DNA of 64,000 nt from Pegoplata infirma. Its lineage: Eukaryota; Arthropoda; Insecta; Diptera; Anthomyiidae. Shown here one piece after another: positions 46,241 through 59,144 of this stretch. The translations under genes and the position numbers were made by a program. Location: positions 39,455,890 to 39,519,889 of the forward strand of contig OY992540.1 of the NCBI GenBank assembly GCA_963921195.1. Reading direction: 5' to 3'. Each line of letters opens with the position of its first letter. The first letter of the stretch is position 1. The notes beneath the pieces are model-generated. The model was not told the origin of the DNA, searched no databases, and saw only the letters and a list, made by a program, of their open reading frames with translations.

Positions 46241-46499
46241 TTCTAAACCAGGTTGGATAAGGAACGAAATGTGTCATGTTTATATTCGTCAGTAGATGGA
46301 AGCACTTTCAATAAAAAGCCCAACTATAGCAATGTTCCCTCTTGTTATTTTCTGCTGAATGTCAGCTTTTTAGTGTTTTTTATAAAAAGTACCATTTTAG
46401 TATTTTGTTTCCCAAAAAGTACCTACAATTGTGGTAATTTTTAAAAAAACATTATTTAAAGTTTGCTTCTTTTTAAACTACTGGCACTTTTTTTTAACA

Positions 46500-49400
46500 A
46501 AAAAAAGATTTTTGGTACTTTTATAAGAAAGTACCATTTTAATATTATTCTAAATAAAATGTTCTATCCTTTATTATTTTTATAATAAAGAACTTAAGGA
46601 AATTTGTTGATTTTTGTACTTAATATTTTTATTCAAAAGTACAAAATATGTACATTTAAAAAAAAAAGTAATATTTTGGTTTTTTTAATGTCAAAGTACT
46701 ATGTTTTAACTTTTTGTTACAAAGTACTATTTTGGTAATTTTTCTAAAAAGTATTTTGGTACTTTTTCTAAAAAGTTATATTTGGTACTTTTTCTAAAAA
46801 GTACTATTTGGTACTTTTTCTAAAAAGTACTTTTTTGACACTTTTTCTAAAAGGACTATTTTGGAACTTTTTCCAAAAAGTACTATTTTTCTTAAAAGTA
46901 CTATTTGGTACTTTTTCTAAAAAGTACTTTTTTGATACTTTTTCTAAAAGGACTATTTTGGAACTTTTTCTAAAAAGTATTTTGGTACTTTTTCTAAAAA
47001 GTTATATTTGGTACTTTTTCTAAAAAGTACTATTTGGTACTTTTTCTACAAAGTATTTTTTTGACACTTTTTCTAAAAGGACTATTATGGAACTTTTTCC
47101 AAAAAGTACTATTTTGGTACTTTTTCTAAAATGACTATTTTGGAACTTTTTCTAAAAAGTACTATTTTATTACATTTTTAAAAAGTAATATTTTAGTAAT
47201 TTTTCTAAAAAGTACTATTTGGGTACCTTTTATAAAAAAAAAATATTATTATATTTTTGTACTTTTTCCAAAAAGTACTATTTTAGTTCTTTTTCTAAAA
47301 AGTACTGTTTTGGTATTTTTTGTAAAAGGTACTATTTTTCTAAAAAGTACAATTTTGGAATTTTTTTTTAAAAAACAACTATTTTGGTACATTTCTAAAA
47401 AAATATTATTTGAATACTTTTGACTTGTTCAACGATTGATGCCACAAAATGTGATAATTAGGTGCTTTTTTAAAATAGCACTGCAAAATGTGCTAAAAAC
47501 AAAATGATAAAAAGGTTACAAAATGATAAAAAGGTGTATTGAAAGGTGTATTTCCGTTTTTTGGAAAAAATAATATTTTTTTAATTTTTATTAGAGATAA
47601 ATATTTTAGTACTTTTTGGTTAAAAGTTCTTTTTTGGTACTTTTTCCACAAGCTATTATTTTTTTTGTTTTTTCATATTCTAATTTTGGTGCTGCACAAT
47701 TGTTTTAATCCATGATTTTTCAAGCTTGAGTAATACAAAAGCAAAAGGATCATTTCAAAAAATAATTTTTATAAAAACTTTCCTTCATTCTTTTTATTAA
47801 AACGCTTTATATTGGAACTTTTAAAAAAAGTACATTGTGATATTTTAAGCAGCATTTCGGTACATTTTTTTATAAAAGTATTTTCTTTTATAAAAAAATA
47901 TTTTTTGGTTTCTTTTTATTAAAATATATTATTTTGTTAAAAAGTACTTTTAATGTACTTTTTGTTAAAAAGTACTTTTAAGGTACTTTTTGTTTAAAAG
48001 TACTATCTAGGTACTTTTTTAAGTACTATTTATTAAAAAGTACTTAATACTACCGTTTTTCTTTTTTTTTTTACGGTACAATGGACTATTTTAAGTCTGA
48101 GCGCCATGGACTTGCCTAGAAAAATTTACTTATTTTTAGGCTTGTACAACCCACCCTCAACTCAACTCAACCGTTTTTCTTAATAAAAAGTCCTTTCTTG
48201 CATATTTTTATAAATAATTCTGTTTTGGTACTTTTATAAAAAAGTATTATTTTTGTATTTCTTTAAAAAAAAATACTAATTTTAAAACCATTTATGTTGG
48301 TACCTTTTACAAAAGAAAGTACATTATAATTACTTTTTAAACAAAGTTTATTATTATTACTTGTTTAACAAAGTACCATTTTTTATGGTTCTCAATTAAC
48401 AGTACTAACTCTATGATTTTTATAAAAAAGTGTTATTTTGGTACTTTTTATTTAAAGGGGATATTCGAAAATTGTTAGTTTCAAACCGCTCTTCTTACGA
48501 TTTAACATTCCACATTATTTCGAAAGAAGATTTTTGAATTAGTAAACACAAAAAAAAACCTTGTCAAATTACTAGAAAATGTCTCGTAATCACATTTTAC
48601 CAATATTTGACAGTTTTCCTTGTTTTTAACAAAACATTTTTGATCAAAATTTACTTTTTTTGTTGCAATTTAACAATTTTTTTGTAATTTTATAAATTTC
48701 CAACATTTTTTACAAAAAAAAATCTTGTAAATTCACGAGATTTCCTTTTAAGTTTTATTGCTCCAAAAAATTTGTAAGTTCACAATTTTATTGGTTAAAA
48801 TCTTGTGAAATTACGAAAAACCTCGTTATTTTTACTAGAAATTCTCGTAAAATAACAAAAAAATCTAGTAATATAGTAAAAATTTAGTAGTATATTTACA
48901 ATTTTATAGGTAAAAATCTTGTAAAATTACAAAATTATTGGTAAAAAGCCTGTAAAATTACAAGGAATTATTGTTAAAAAGGAGGTCGCAAAAAAAAAGT
49001 TGCAAACTTTTCTTGTCGTTTTACAAGTTTTTTTTTAATATAGTAGATAAAGAGTTGACATGTGTTATTTTGACAGTATCCATGAGTAATTGTTAATTTT
49101 GGCAGAATGAAACTTTAATCACTAAATGACCAAAAAAATATTTTAGTACATTTTATTGCAAAGCGCAATTTTTGGTACTTTTAAGCACAAATTTCTATTG
49201 TGCTACTTTTTATCAAAAGGTACTAATTTAATCTTTTTACAAATTCTAGTTAGGAACATTATTTTCTTTAAACATTTAATATCGGGCCTTTTTTATAAAA
49301 ATGTACATTTTTGGTATTTAAAAAAATCTATATTGGCAATTTTATAGGTACTTCTTGGTAATTTTTGTACAAAGAACTTTTTTTTGTATTTGAACTATAG

Positions 49401-49680
49401 TCACAAAATACCCAAAAAGTATTATTTTGGTACTTTTTATCTAAAAATTTTATTTTGGTACTTTTTAGCAAAAAGTACTATTTTAGTAGTTTTTAGCAAA
49501 AAGTATTACTATTTTCGTACTTTTAAGCTTAAAGTACTATTTTGGTACTTTTTAGCTTAAAATACTATTTTGGTACTTTTTATCCAAAAATATTATTTTG
49601 GTACTTTTTATCAGAAAGTACTATTTTGGTACTTTTTTGCAAAAAGTATTTCTATTTTTCTGGCCCTTTGTTCCAACTAG
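46500..49680 (+). repeat. AAAGTACTATTTTGGTACTTTTT minisatellite field
   Basis: Units of about 25 bp of the type TATTTTGGTACTTTTT-CTAAAAAGTAC, densest at 46730-47350 and 49410-49650, spread more loosely between. A higher-order unit of about 130 bp appears near 46760-47040. The TTGTAAAATTAC element (48560-49040) interrupts it. Confidence 0.85.
48560..49040. repeat. CTTGTAAAATTACAA-rich element
   Basis: Many variants of CTTGTAAAATTACAA, some inverted. Similar sequence abuts the N gap at 18828-18940. Confidence 0.5.
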
Positions 49681-49718
49681 GAATCCCCGGAATTTAGGAA
49701 TTTTTAGGAATCCAGCGA

Positions 49719-50745
49719 AAAAAAACATGTGTACCGTAAACTTCTGAATAGGTGATATGGATAGCCCTATATGGAACTTAGAAAATTGCGTTTTTGGTTT
49801 TTCAATTTTTCAAAAACTGGGCTTAGGAGGCGTGGTCAAATATTGGAAAAATGGTCAAATTTGTGGCGAGTTGCCTTGATTAAATATTTATCACATTAAA
49901 ACGGAATGAACCACAATGTCAAAAATTTACGTTCTTATATAGTTTTGTATGGGCTATCGATTAAAATTTTTTTTTTTGGAAAATTTTCAGAACCCGTTCT
50001 GAAATTTTCAATTTTTTAAAAAAGTCAATTTATCAAAAATCCGGCCACTTTTTTTTTCTTTTTTATTTATTTTTTTAAAAGTTTAGATGTTTGTCCATCC
50101 ACACAAAAAAAAAATCAGAATCACGTTCATCTTTTTTTCGAGAAAATCGCATTTGAACTTTAAATTTCATAACAATTTAGTAATTTGCTTGTATTTTCTT
50201 ATGTCAACAGAGCGTATGACGAATATTTATGCAATTAATATTACTCATTCGCAACTTTAAAACAAAGAAATACAAGCAAATAACAAAATTGTAATGAAAT
50301 TTAAAGTTCAAATGCGATTTTCTCGAAAAAAAAGATGAACGTGTTTCTGATTTTTTTTGTGTGGATGGACAAACATCTAAACTTTTAAAAAAATAAATAA
50401 AAAAGAAAAAAAAAGTGGCCGGATTTTTGATAAATTGACTTTTTTACAAAATTGAAAATTTCAGAACGGGTTCTGAAAATTTTCCAAAAAAAAAAATTTT
50501 AATCGATAGCCCATACAAAACTATATAAAAACGAAAATTTTTGACATTGTGGTGCATTCCGTTTTAATGTGATAAATATTTAATCAAGGCAACTCGCCAC
50601 AAATTTTACCATTTTTCCAATATTTGCCCACGCCTCCTAAGCCCAGTTTTCGAAAATTTGAAAAACCAAAAACGCAATTTTCTTAGTTACATATAGGGCT
50701 ATCCAAAAAACCTATTCAGAAATTTACGGGACACATGTTTTTCTG
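49719..50745. mobile_element. Foldback element of about 1 kb in the minisatellite
   Basis: Arms of about 450-480 bp: CATGTGTACCGTAAACTTCT with its complement at 50715-50736, GGCTTAGGAGGCGTGG with CCACGCCTCCTAAGCC, GGCTATCGATTAAAATT with its complement. The centre is about 75 nt. Minisatellite units flank both sides. Confidence 0.88.
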
Positions 50746-50779
50746 TAGCGGGACATTTGGTGTGGAATGCCTCATATAT

Positions 50780-50935
50780 ATTACGATTTTGGTACTTTTT
50801 TGCAAAAAGTATTACTATTTTGGTACTTTTAAGCTTAAAGTAGTATTTTGGTACTTTTTAGAAAAAACTTCTATTTTGGTACTTTTTTACAAAGAGGACC
50901 AATTGTCTTATTTAGGTACTTTTTTTGAAAAAAGA
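50780..50935 (+). repeat. Minisatellite continued beyond the foldback
   Basis: TTTTGGTACTTTTTTGCAAA and further units continue the 49410-49650 pattern. Confidence 0.8.
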
Positions 50936-52422
50936 GGTATTTATTTATTTACTGCTGCCAATCGTTTTAAATAGACTGGCTTGTATTTCTTTCGGAATCT
51001 AATGCACACTAGATGTCTTTGGATTATTTTGTTAATTTAAAACCTTAAACTCCTGTTATTTAGTTTTTATTACATAATTTTTTTTTCCTAAAAATTTGTT
51101 CATCAATAGTTGTAAAGCCAATTTTAGTAGCATTGCAAATTTTTTTTGTTACTTTAAGTCGATTTTAAGTACATGTGTTGTTTTCAAATTAACAATTGAG
51201 TTTTCTCTCTAATTTTCAAAATAATCAAATATTCAACTTTAAACAGTTTTTAATTCCTTTTTTTCCATCATACTGCTCTCAAGAATCCCTTGAAACTTTA
51301 GCAAAAAAAAAAAAAAAACTCAACAGGTTAAATTTGTGATGCATGATATTAAAACCCAACATAAGCCATGGCTTTTCATTTGTTAACAAAAAAAAAAGGA
51401 CTTTCTATAAAATCAACAACATCATACATTCAAGAACACTTTCATATACAACCAAAAATTGAAATCAGGACACCAGTATGCTTTGTAGTGTGTATGCAAG
51501 TGCTCACACACATACATATGTATACATAAATGTGCGTGTGCATTTGTATGTGTATATTAATGCAACATAAACTTAAGTGAGGTCAACTTTTGAGTTGTAT
51601 GCAGTTTAAGCCTACATGCAATACCACTACAATCATAGATATGTATACAAGTACCTTTTTGCATGTTTGTATGTTTGTCTGTCTTTCTATAGTCTTGTCA
51701 TACATATACATATGTAAAGTTCTATTAATAGACGTTTCCCCCTCTATCAAAAAAAAAAACAACAAAAGTTTACAATTCATCAAAACATACTCAGGGAAAA
51801 CATGAATGTAGTTGTTTTTTTTTTTCTTTCTTTCTTTTTTTTCTCTATGTCTCTCTGTTGTTATCGTAATTGATGCATAACATACATGTTCACAGACACT
51901 TAATGACTTTACGCACTGCAGCATATGCAAATGCATCTACAAAAAAAATGCACACACACACATACACACAGAAATAAATATCCTTTCAAACTTTCCAACC
52001 ATACCATCATTCATTCATCCATCCATCTATCTAACCATTCAACTATCTATTGATTATGCGAATAAAACAATTTTTTATTTTGGTTACCCTCAACTATTAA
52101 TTGTAAAAACTGTGTTTTTTGCATACATCTGTTTCCAATTTCTTTTACTCACTCCTTAATCGAGTGTTTATTTGGAATAGGGTGGAATTTAAAGATTTGT
52201 TGAAAAAAAAAAATTAGGGCACCAAAATTCTAACGAAAATTTTGCAATATTTTTTTGTTTTTTAGATAGTGCATGCACGGGTACAAAAGCGGGGGAAATG
52301 GGAAAATTAACCCCCCCCCCCCCCCCAAAAAAAAAGAAAAAAGAGCAAAATAAAGAAAAAATGCCTGCGAATTTTGTACTCTTGCCCAAAACATTAAATC
52401 ATGATAATGTTTTGCGGAAGAC
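50936..52422. other. Non-coding with microsatellites
   Basis: (CA)n and ATAC-type tracts at 51500-51560 and 51945-51970, (ATCC/ATCT)n at about 52010-52050, and a C-run at 52311-52326. No gene. Confidence 0.5.
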
Positions 52423-52430
52423 TTGGGTGT

Positions 52431-52963
52431 TAGAGTATTCAAAACCGAAACCGAAAACCGGTTAACCGGTTTTTTCATTTTTAGAAACTCGACCGGTTTC
52501 GAATAGTTTTGAATTTCGAATATTCGAGAAACCGGTTTTTTGTGTCGGTTAACCGGTTTTTATAAAAAGTTATAATATAATGATTTAAAATATGAATTGA
52601 CATTACACAGTTTTTAGAAACACTCACAAAACTAAGCGGTACTTCCATAATCAGCTTGTGGATATGTTGGTATGTAAATATCAATATATCAACGAGTTCC
52701 GGAAGTCCGTCTCTTCGTTTAATATTGAAATCAATATATATTTTTTAAATTCGATTTTGTGTTTATTGGGTTATGCCTGTATTGTAAAAATATAATTAAG
52801 TTTAATTAATTTTTAAGCTGAAGAATAAAAACCGAAAAAACCGGTTTAACCGGTTTTTTTGCTAAAACCAAACCGGAAACCGGTTTTTCAAAAAAAAATA
52901 AAAAAAATAAAAAAATAAACCGAAAACCGGTTTTTGAAAATGGCCGGTTTTTTGAATACACTA
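52431..52963. mobile_element. hAT-type MITE rich in AACCGGTT
   Basis: Ends TAGAGTATTCAAAACCG and CGGTTTTTTGAATACACTA are inverted repeats. Flanks TTGGGTGT (52423-52430) and TTGGATGT (52964-52971) are an 8-bp duplication with one mismatch. AACCGGTT motifs cluster in both subterminal parts. Confidence 0.8.
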
Positions 52964-53149
52964 TTGGATGTACTTGCCAAAGCAAAGTTTTTTTAGAAAA
53001 AATAATGTTATATTACTTAGGTATTCCACGAAAAACGAATTGAAATATCAGTCGATGACCCCATTAAAAAACCAAAAGAGCTGTACATTTCGTAAGTGAG
53101 TGGAAAAATAAGTGCAAATAGGAATACAACACTCTCACTTGTTTTATGT

Positions 53150-53590
53150 ACATTTGACACACAAATGGAAAATTTTTATGCGAAAAGCTTAGACTTGGTG
53201 AAAAAGTAGTTTTGGTTAAAAAAAAATATTTTTTTTCGCGAAAAACAAAATTATGTTAAAAAAAATTTAATGAACCCAAAATTTTTAGTGAAAAAAAAAA
53301 CTTGATGAAAATAAGTTTTTGATGAATTTTTTTTATAAAAAAATTTATGAAAAAAAATATGAAAAAATTTTTTTTTTTGGTGAGAAAAAATTGATAATAA
53401 AAAATTTGATAAAAAAATTTTATGAAAAAAAATATGATAAAAAAGAAATTTATGAAAAAAAAAATTTTGATGAAATAAAAATTTGATAAATAAAAAATTG
53501 ATGAAAAAAAAATTGATAAAAAAAATTGATGAAAATAATTTGATGAAAAAAAAATTTTTATGGAATTTTTTTATTTTGTTGCAAAATAAT
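53150..53590 (+). repeat. A-rich GATGAAAAAAAATTT degenerate repeat
   Basis: Irregular GATGAAAAAAA, TTTGATAAAAAA and TTATGAAAAAAA units. Low complexity. Confidence 0.65.
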
Positions 53591-54034
53591 TATGTTTCTT
53601 TTTATTCACCAGCTGGTGAAAAACATTAAAATTTTTGGTTTTAAGAAAATGAAAATAGTAATTCTTGTTTTCTTGTCCGTTAATGGTTAGCTTATTTGAC
53701 TATCAAACTGAGGTGGCGTCCTTCAACTTTTTTAAAATTAGACGCCAGCCTAAAAACATTATCATGTTAAAACGAAGGAAAAAAGAACGAACGAAATTTT
53801 CTAAAAAAATTTGAAAAAAAAAAAAAATCTTGAAATCCGAAAATTTTTCATAGAAAAAAATCTCAAAAATTTTAAAGGAAAAATCAGAAAATTTTGATAA
53901 GAAAAATCTGATAATTGTTAAAAGAAAAACTCGATTATTTCTATAATTGGAAGTTCGTATTATGAAGAGAAATTTTCTTTAGGAAAAATTGTTGTAAACA
54001 TGACAATTTTGGTATAAAAAAATTACTTCCGATA
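53591..54034. other. Non-coding, nothing recognised
   Basis: A-rich DNA leading into the next minisatellite. Confidence 0.4.
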
Positions 54035-54365
54035 GTTTTTCTATAGACAAAGTGTCTCAGAATCTTAGACTTATTCCATAGGAACAATTTTTCAGAATCT
54101 AAGACTTTTTCGAAAAGGAAAATTTCGCAGAATCTAAGACTTTTTGTACCGGAAAAATATCTCAGAATCTGAGGCTGCTTCTGCAGGAAAAATGTCTCAG
54201 AATCTGAAAAAACATTTCTCAGAATCTGAGACTAATTCTATACGAAAAATATCTAAAAATCTAAGACTTTCTATAGAAAAAATGTCTCAGAATCTAAGAC
54301 TTTTTATCGGAAACATTTCTGAGAATCTGAGACTTTTTCTATAAGAACAATTTTTCAGAATCTGA
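54035..54365 (+). repeat. Minisatellite TCAGAATCTGAGAC type, locus 2
   Basis: Units such as AAAAATGTCTCAGAATCTAA and GACTTTTTCTATAGG, matching locus 1 at 45690-46240. Confidence 0.75.
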
Positions 54366-56415
54366 GAAAAATTCTTAAAAGCGCACTAGTATGCGATTTT
54401 TAAGTTTTAAAATTTAAATCTCATTTTGAAAATGTTTTTACTCTTCGATTTTTTTGAAATTTTTTTCTGTAAAACTTCTATCGATTCGAGAAATTTTTTT
54501 GCCCAGGGGGATCGTGGGATAACGATTATTACTTTTTTTTTAAAACTTTTTGAAAAAAAATTATTGTAATTTTCCAATCTTAAAATCATTTCTACGGCTC
54601 CAATGGTGCGTCATAGAGGGGTCATTTATAAGACCGACCCCCAATAATTTTTACGTCTTAACATTTCTTTAGAACAAACTAATACCATATCTCCAATTTC
54701 TAAGGGTGCTCCCACATAAAACGACATTTTTTTTTAAATTTGCTCCAGCCGCTCTAACTGCCCTAATAGTGCCCTTAGAGCAACAAAGTGTATGACCAAC
54801 CCACAATATTTTTTTAGTCCTAACATTTTCTCTAAACACACACCTACCCTCTATCTCTAATTGTTAAGGCGGTCCCCATACATTTTTTTTTTTTTATTTT
54901 TTGTAAATTTGTTTTATTTAATCAGTTTCTACCGGTCCCATGGTGCGCCCGAGAGGGGTCATTGGTGAGACCGACCCCCCATTTATTTTTACCCTACAAT
55001 ATTTTTGTAAAACATACCTACGCCCTATCTCCAATCCATAAGTAGGCTACAATATTTTTGTAAAACATACCTACGCCCTATCTCCAATCCCTAAGTAGGC
55101 TTCCATTCAAAATTGCATTTTTATAAAATTTGCTCCAACTGTTATTTGTATGGGAACCTACTTAGGGAGTGGAGATAGGGCGTAGGTATATTTTACAAAA
55201 ATGTTGAAGGGTAAAAATAAATGGGGGTCGGTCTCACTAATGACCCCTCTCGGACGCACCATTGGACCGGTAGAAGCTGATTAAATAAAAAAAATTACAA
55301 AAAATAAAAAAAATTGTATGGGGACCGCCTTAATAATTAGAGATAGATGGTAGGTATGTTCAGAGAACATTTTTGGACTAAAAAAATATTGTGGGTCGGT
55401 CATACATTTTGTTGCTCTAAGGGCACTATTAGGGCAGTTAGAGCGGTTGGAGCAAATTTTAAAAAAATGTCGTTTTGTGTGGGAGCCCCTTAGAAATTGG
55501 AAATAGGGTATTAGTTTTTTCCAAAAAAATGTTAAGAGGTAAAAATTAATGGGGGTCGGTCTCATAAATGACCCATCTATGACGCACCATTGAAACAGTA
55601 GAAATGATTTTAGGAGTAGAAAATTACAATAACATTTTTTCAAAAAATTTAAAAAAATAGTAATAATCGTTATCCCACGCCTTAAAAATTAGATATGTTC
55701 AGAGAAAATGTTTGGACTAAAAAAATGTTGTGAGTCAGGACACTATTAGGGTAGTTAGAGCGGTTGGAGCAAATTTTAAAAAATGTAGTTTTGTGTGGGA
55801 GCCCCCTTAGAAATTGGAGATAGGGTATTAGTTTGTTCCAAAGAAATGTTAAGACGTAGAAATTAATGGGGGTCGGTGTCATAAATGACCCCTCTATGAC
55901 GCTCCATTGGAGCTGTAGAAATGATTTTAAGAGTGAAAAATTACAATAAAATTTTTTCAAAAAAATTTTAAAAATAGTAATATTCGTTATCCCACGAACT
56001 TCCTGGACAAAATTTGTAGAATCAATAGAAGTTTTACAGAAAAAAATTTAAAAAAAATCGAAGATCACAAACATTTTCAAAAATGAGATTTAAATTTTAA
56101 AACTTAAAAATCGCATACTAGAGCGCTTTTAAGAATTAGTTGGGATTTTTTTTTTTTAAAGTACGTAAAAAAACAAAAATTTTGAAATTTGGACCATTAT
56201 TGAAGAAGTTATGATTAAAAGAAGTTTGAGTAAAGGAACATACTACCAATTTTTAAAAATTCGATATCTTTTGAACGGGTCATCAAAAAAATCTGAAAAT
56301 TTACCAGGAAGGAGTTTTCGAAGGGTACTAAAAACTGTAAACAAATTGGGAAAATCTAAAAAAAAAAGTTTTTCAAAGTGTCCGATTTCACATGGAATGC
56401 CCCATATACATATAT
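54366..56415. mobile_element. Large foldback element, about 2 kb
   Basis: Left arm: TAGTATGCGATTTTTAAG, GGATCGTGGGATAACG, GAGGGGTCATTTATAAGACC, CCGCTCTAACTGCCC. Complements follow at 55140-56140. The right end runs to TCACATGGAATGCCCCATAT, the same end as 29731 inverted. A second right-arm segment at 55681-55990 repeats the one at 55400-55680. The left arm lacks its outer 250 bp. Confidence 0.85.
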
Positions 56416-56719
56416 GCTAAAATAAATATGCACAAATATCTATCCAACTGTATGCACGAGCATATCATCACTTTTAATCTTTTGTGTTGAACATTACGCA
56501 TTAGACATAAATCAATCAAATTCAGTTTTCAGTCTCAATATTCAAATATTTCTGTTGTTTTGTATTTAAATGGTATTATTTTGTCTGACAAAGATAGTAT
56601 ACACATAAAGAATTTTTTAAGGGGGGCTTAAAGGGAGTTTAAAGAAAAAAAAAAACAGACTTCATGTGATTTTTTAAACAATTATAAAAATAAATATGCA
56701 ATATTTTTTAATTCGAAGG

Positions 56720-57555
56720 ATTTTGGCTCTGGTTTGAAGTTTCATATAAAATTTTAAAAAATTTTGACTTGCTGATTCCAAATCTGTGCTTCAAATTTTT
56801 TCATCACGTCTAAAATTGTAATTATTTGCGGTAGAAAATGCGAAAAACGCGATTTTTGCCTTTTTTGGGAGCCTGCACAGCAGCCACTGGGTGGAAAAAA
56901 AAATCTGGTATAAAGCATTAGAGTAGAATTGAACTATGATCTTAAATATATGATTAAAAAAATTTGAAGTTGTTGCACTATTATTGGCCAAATATTTTTT
57001 TTTTTTTAAAACACTGTGAAAAAAATTAGAAAAAGCACCATTTTTAAAAGGCTATAAAACAAAAACAAGATGATCAATCTTTACTGTGATGAGCTCAAAA
57101 TTTAGGCAAAAGTTCATTCTTTCGTATAGACTTTTAAACCCATTAAGGATATCTTCCGGTTTATACAAAAAATAACACAGAAAACTTAAATTTGTAAAAT
57201 ATTTATTTTTTTTAGTTTTTCTTTGAAAAATATCAAAAAAACTAAGGTTTTCTTACAAAAATGGTAATTTTAACAGTATCATTTTAAAACGCAAGTGTAA
57301 CCCAATCAAACGCAATAATTAGAAAACAAATTTTTTGTTGGGCACCATAGACAAATTATACTTTTGCGCTTTATACCAGATTTGTATTCCACTGAATGGC
57401 TGCTGTGCAGGCTTTCAAATAATGCAAAAATCGTAATTTTTCGCATTTTCAACCGTGAATAACTAAAAATCTGGAAGTGATGGAAAAATTTGGAGAACAG
57501 ATTTGGAATCAGGAGATCAAAGTCTACTAAAATTTATCACCAGAATTCAAACCGG
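56720..57555. repeat. Foldback element with CTGCACAGCAGCCA arms
   Basis: GCCTGCACAGCAGCCACTGG against AATGGCTGCTGTGCAGGC, TCTGGTATAAAGC against GCTTTATACCAGA, TTGCTGATTCCAAATCTG region against CAGATTTGGAATCAGG. Arms about 200 bp. Confidence 0.75.
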
Positions 57556-59013
57556 AAAATGAGTGTTGAGCGATGTAATTAACAACAGCGAGCGCTTCGG
57601 AATGATGATAACCGATTTCTTGTTCCGATCAGCTTGTTTTATTCCATTTTAACATCTACCCGTTCTTATTGGACAACCCTTTAGATCTTTTCGAGTTTCT
57701 GACCGTAATTTTTGAAAAACTGCAGAATTTTTTTTACTGCATTTAATGGCATCTGATTGACAAAAAGCTTTTTTTTTTTTGTGGGATACTTTACTTGTAC
57801 TCCATACATTCTGTTTGTCAATTGTTATTTTGTCATGTGGAGTATACCATTTAATTTTATTCCCATATTGCTATGAAGTTGAATTTAAATCTCAAAGTCA
57901 AATATTTCATTTGATTTTTCTATAACGTCTCTTTTGACTAATATGTGGTATAATTTTTTGCAGATAATATTAAAAGGCTTCTTAAAATTGATTTTAAATT
58001 TAATGAGGCAAGATGGCCTTATAGATGAAAATAAGAAATTAAAAAGAAGGAAATTTTCATAATAATTTCAAATTATTTAAGCAACATTCACAGAAATTTA
58101 CTTTGTTTTCCTTTTTCTTTTAACAAATGAATTTTAATTAAAACTACCGAAGGGAAAATTGAAGCAACAAAAAGTTTCAATTGTTAAACTTTTAGGATAC
58201 TAAAGGTTTTAAGGCTACAGTATAGAATTCCTAAAAACGTAAATGGAAAATATGCAAGTCCTTAATTGTAAAAAATTCAAATATTTTCTATGTAACTTCT
58301 ATTGTTTTGGTCTATATCGATTGTTAATTACTTGTACTATTCCTTAGATGATATTGCACATTTTTCGTCTTCATAATTATGTATGTTGCTTAAATTTCCA
58401 TTTAAAACTGTTCATACAAAAATTGTATGTCATTGTAAATTTTAAAGACTGCTACAACATAATTAACAAAAGCTTTATGTTTACATCTTTTGATAAATCC
58501 AATTTAAACTTGTCATTTCAAAAATCACTAACAGTTTTCACGCACACGCCTTCTAGTGTTATAAATTCAACGCCCTTTTTTATGTGATCCACATAGACGT
58601 CGTCATCATCATCATCATCATCAGCAGACTCAGTCAGCATCATTCTAAGTAATCGTCACAGTTGTTGCGCTCCTTCATGACTTTAAATTCATTGGAGGGA
58701 GTGAGTGTGTTGTGTATGTATGTGTGGGGTTTCCTTTTTTTTATTTTTCATCATTTACTACAAGTCAAATTTATGTTAGTATGTATTGTGTCATGCTGCC
58801 ACTTGTAGTGATTTCATCAACAGTAAGGAAAATCTTTTTTTTTTTGTGTTTTATACATTTTAATTGAATTTTAATTAATTTTTTTAAGTGAATGTCATTC
58901 GTTTATATACTAAAAGTAAATAAAACAAAAAAGTATATCAAGGGCTTATATTCAAAGCACTCTATCTCACAATTTTACAAATATAAATTTTTAATGCTAA
59001 ATATTTAGTAAAA
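57556..59013. other. Non-coding with a (CAT)n run
   Basis: (ATC)n at about 58602-58623. No exon signal. Confidence 0.45.
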
Positions 59014-59144
59014 CACACTCTAATCAAAATTTGTTGAAATTTACCCAATTTATAGTAGGAAACTGGACTTCTACTATAAATTGGGTAATTTTACTCTGAA
59101 TGTGTAAATTGAATAAATTGACCACTAGTAGTCAATTTAAATAA

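Noticed and set aside
46808..47023. Frame rich in FLKSTF/LFLKS
   Set aside because: Produced by the GTACTTTTTCTAAAAA minisatellite.
51583..51936. 117-aa frame on the - strand
   Set aside because: Overlaps an opposing open frame and microsatellite DNA; no recognisable domain.
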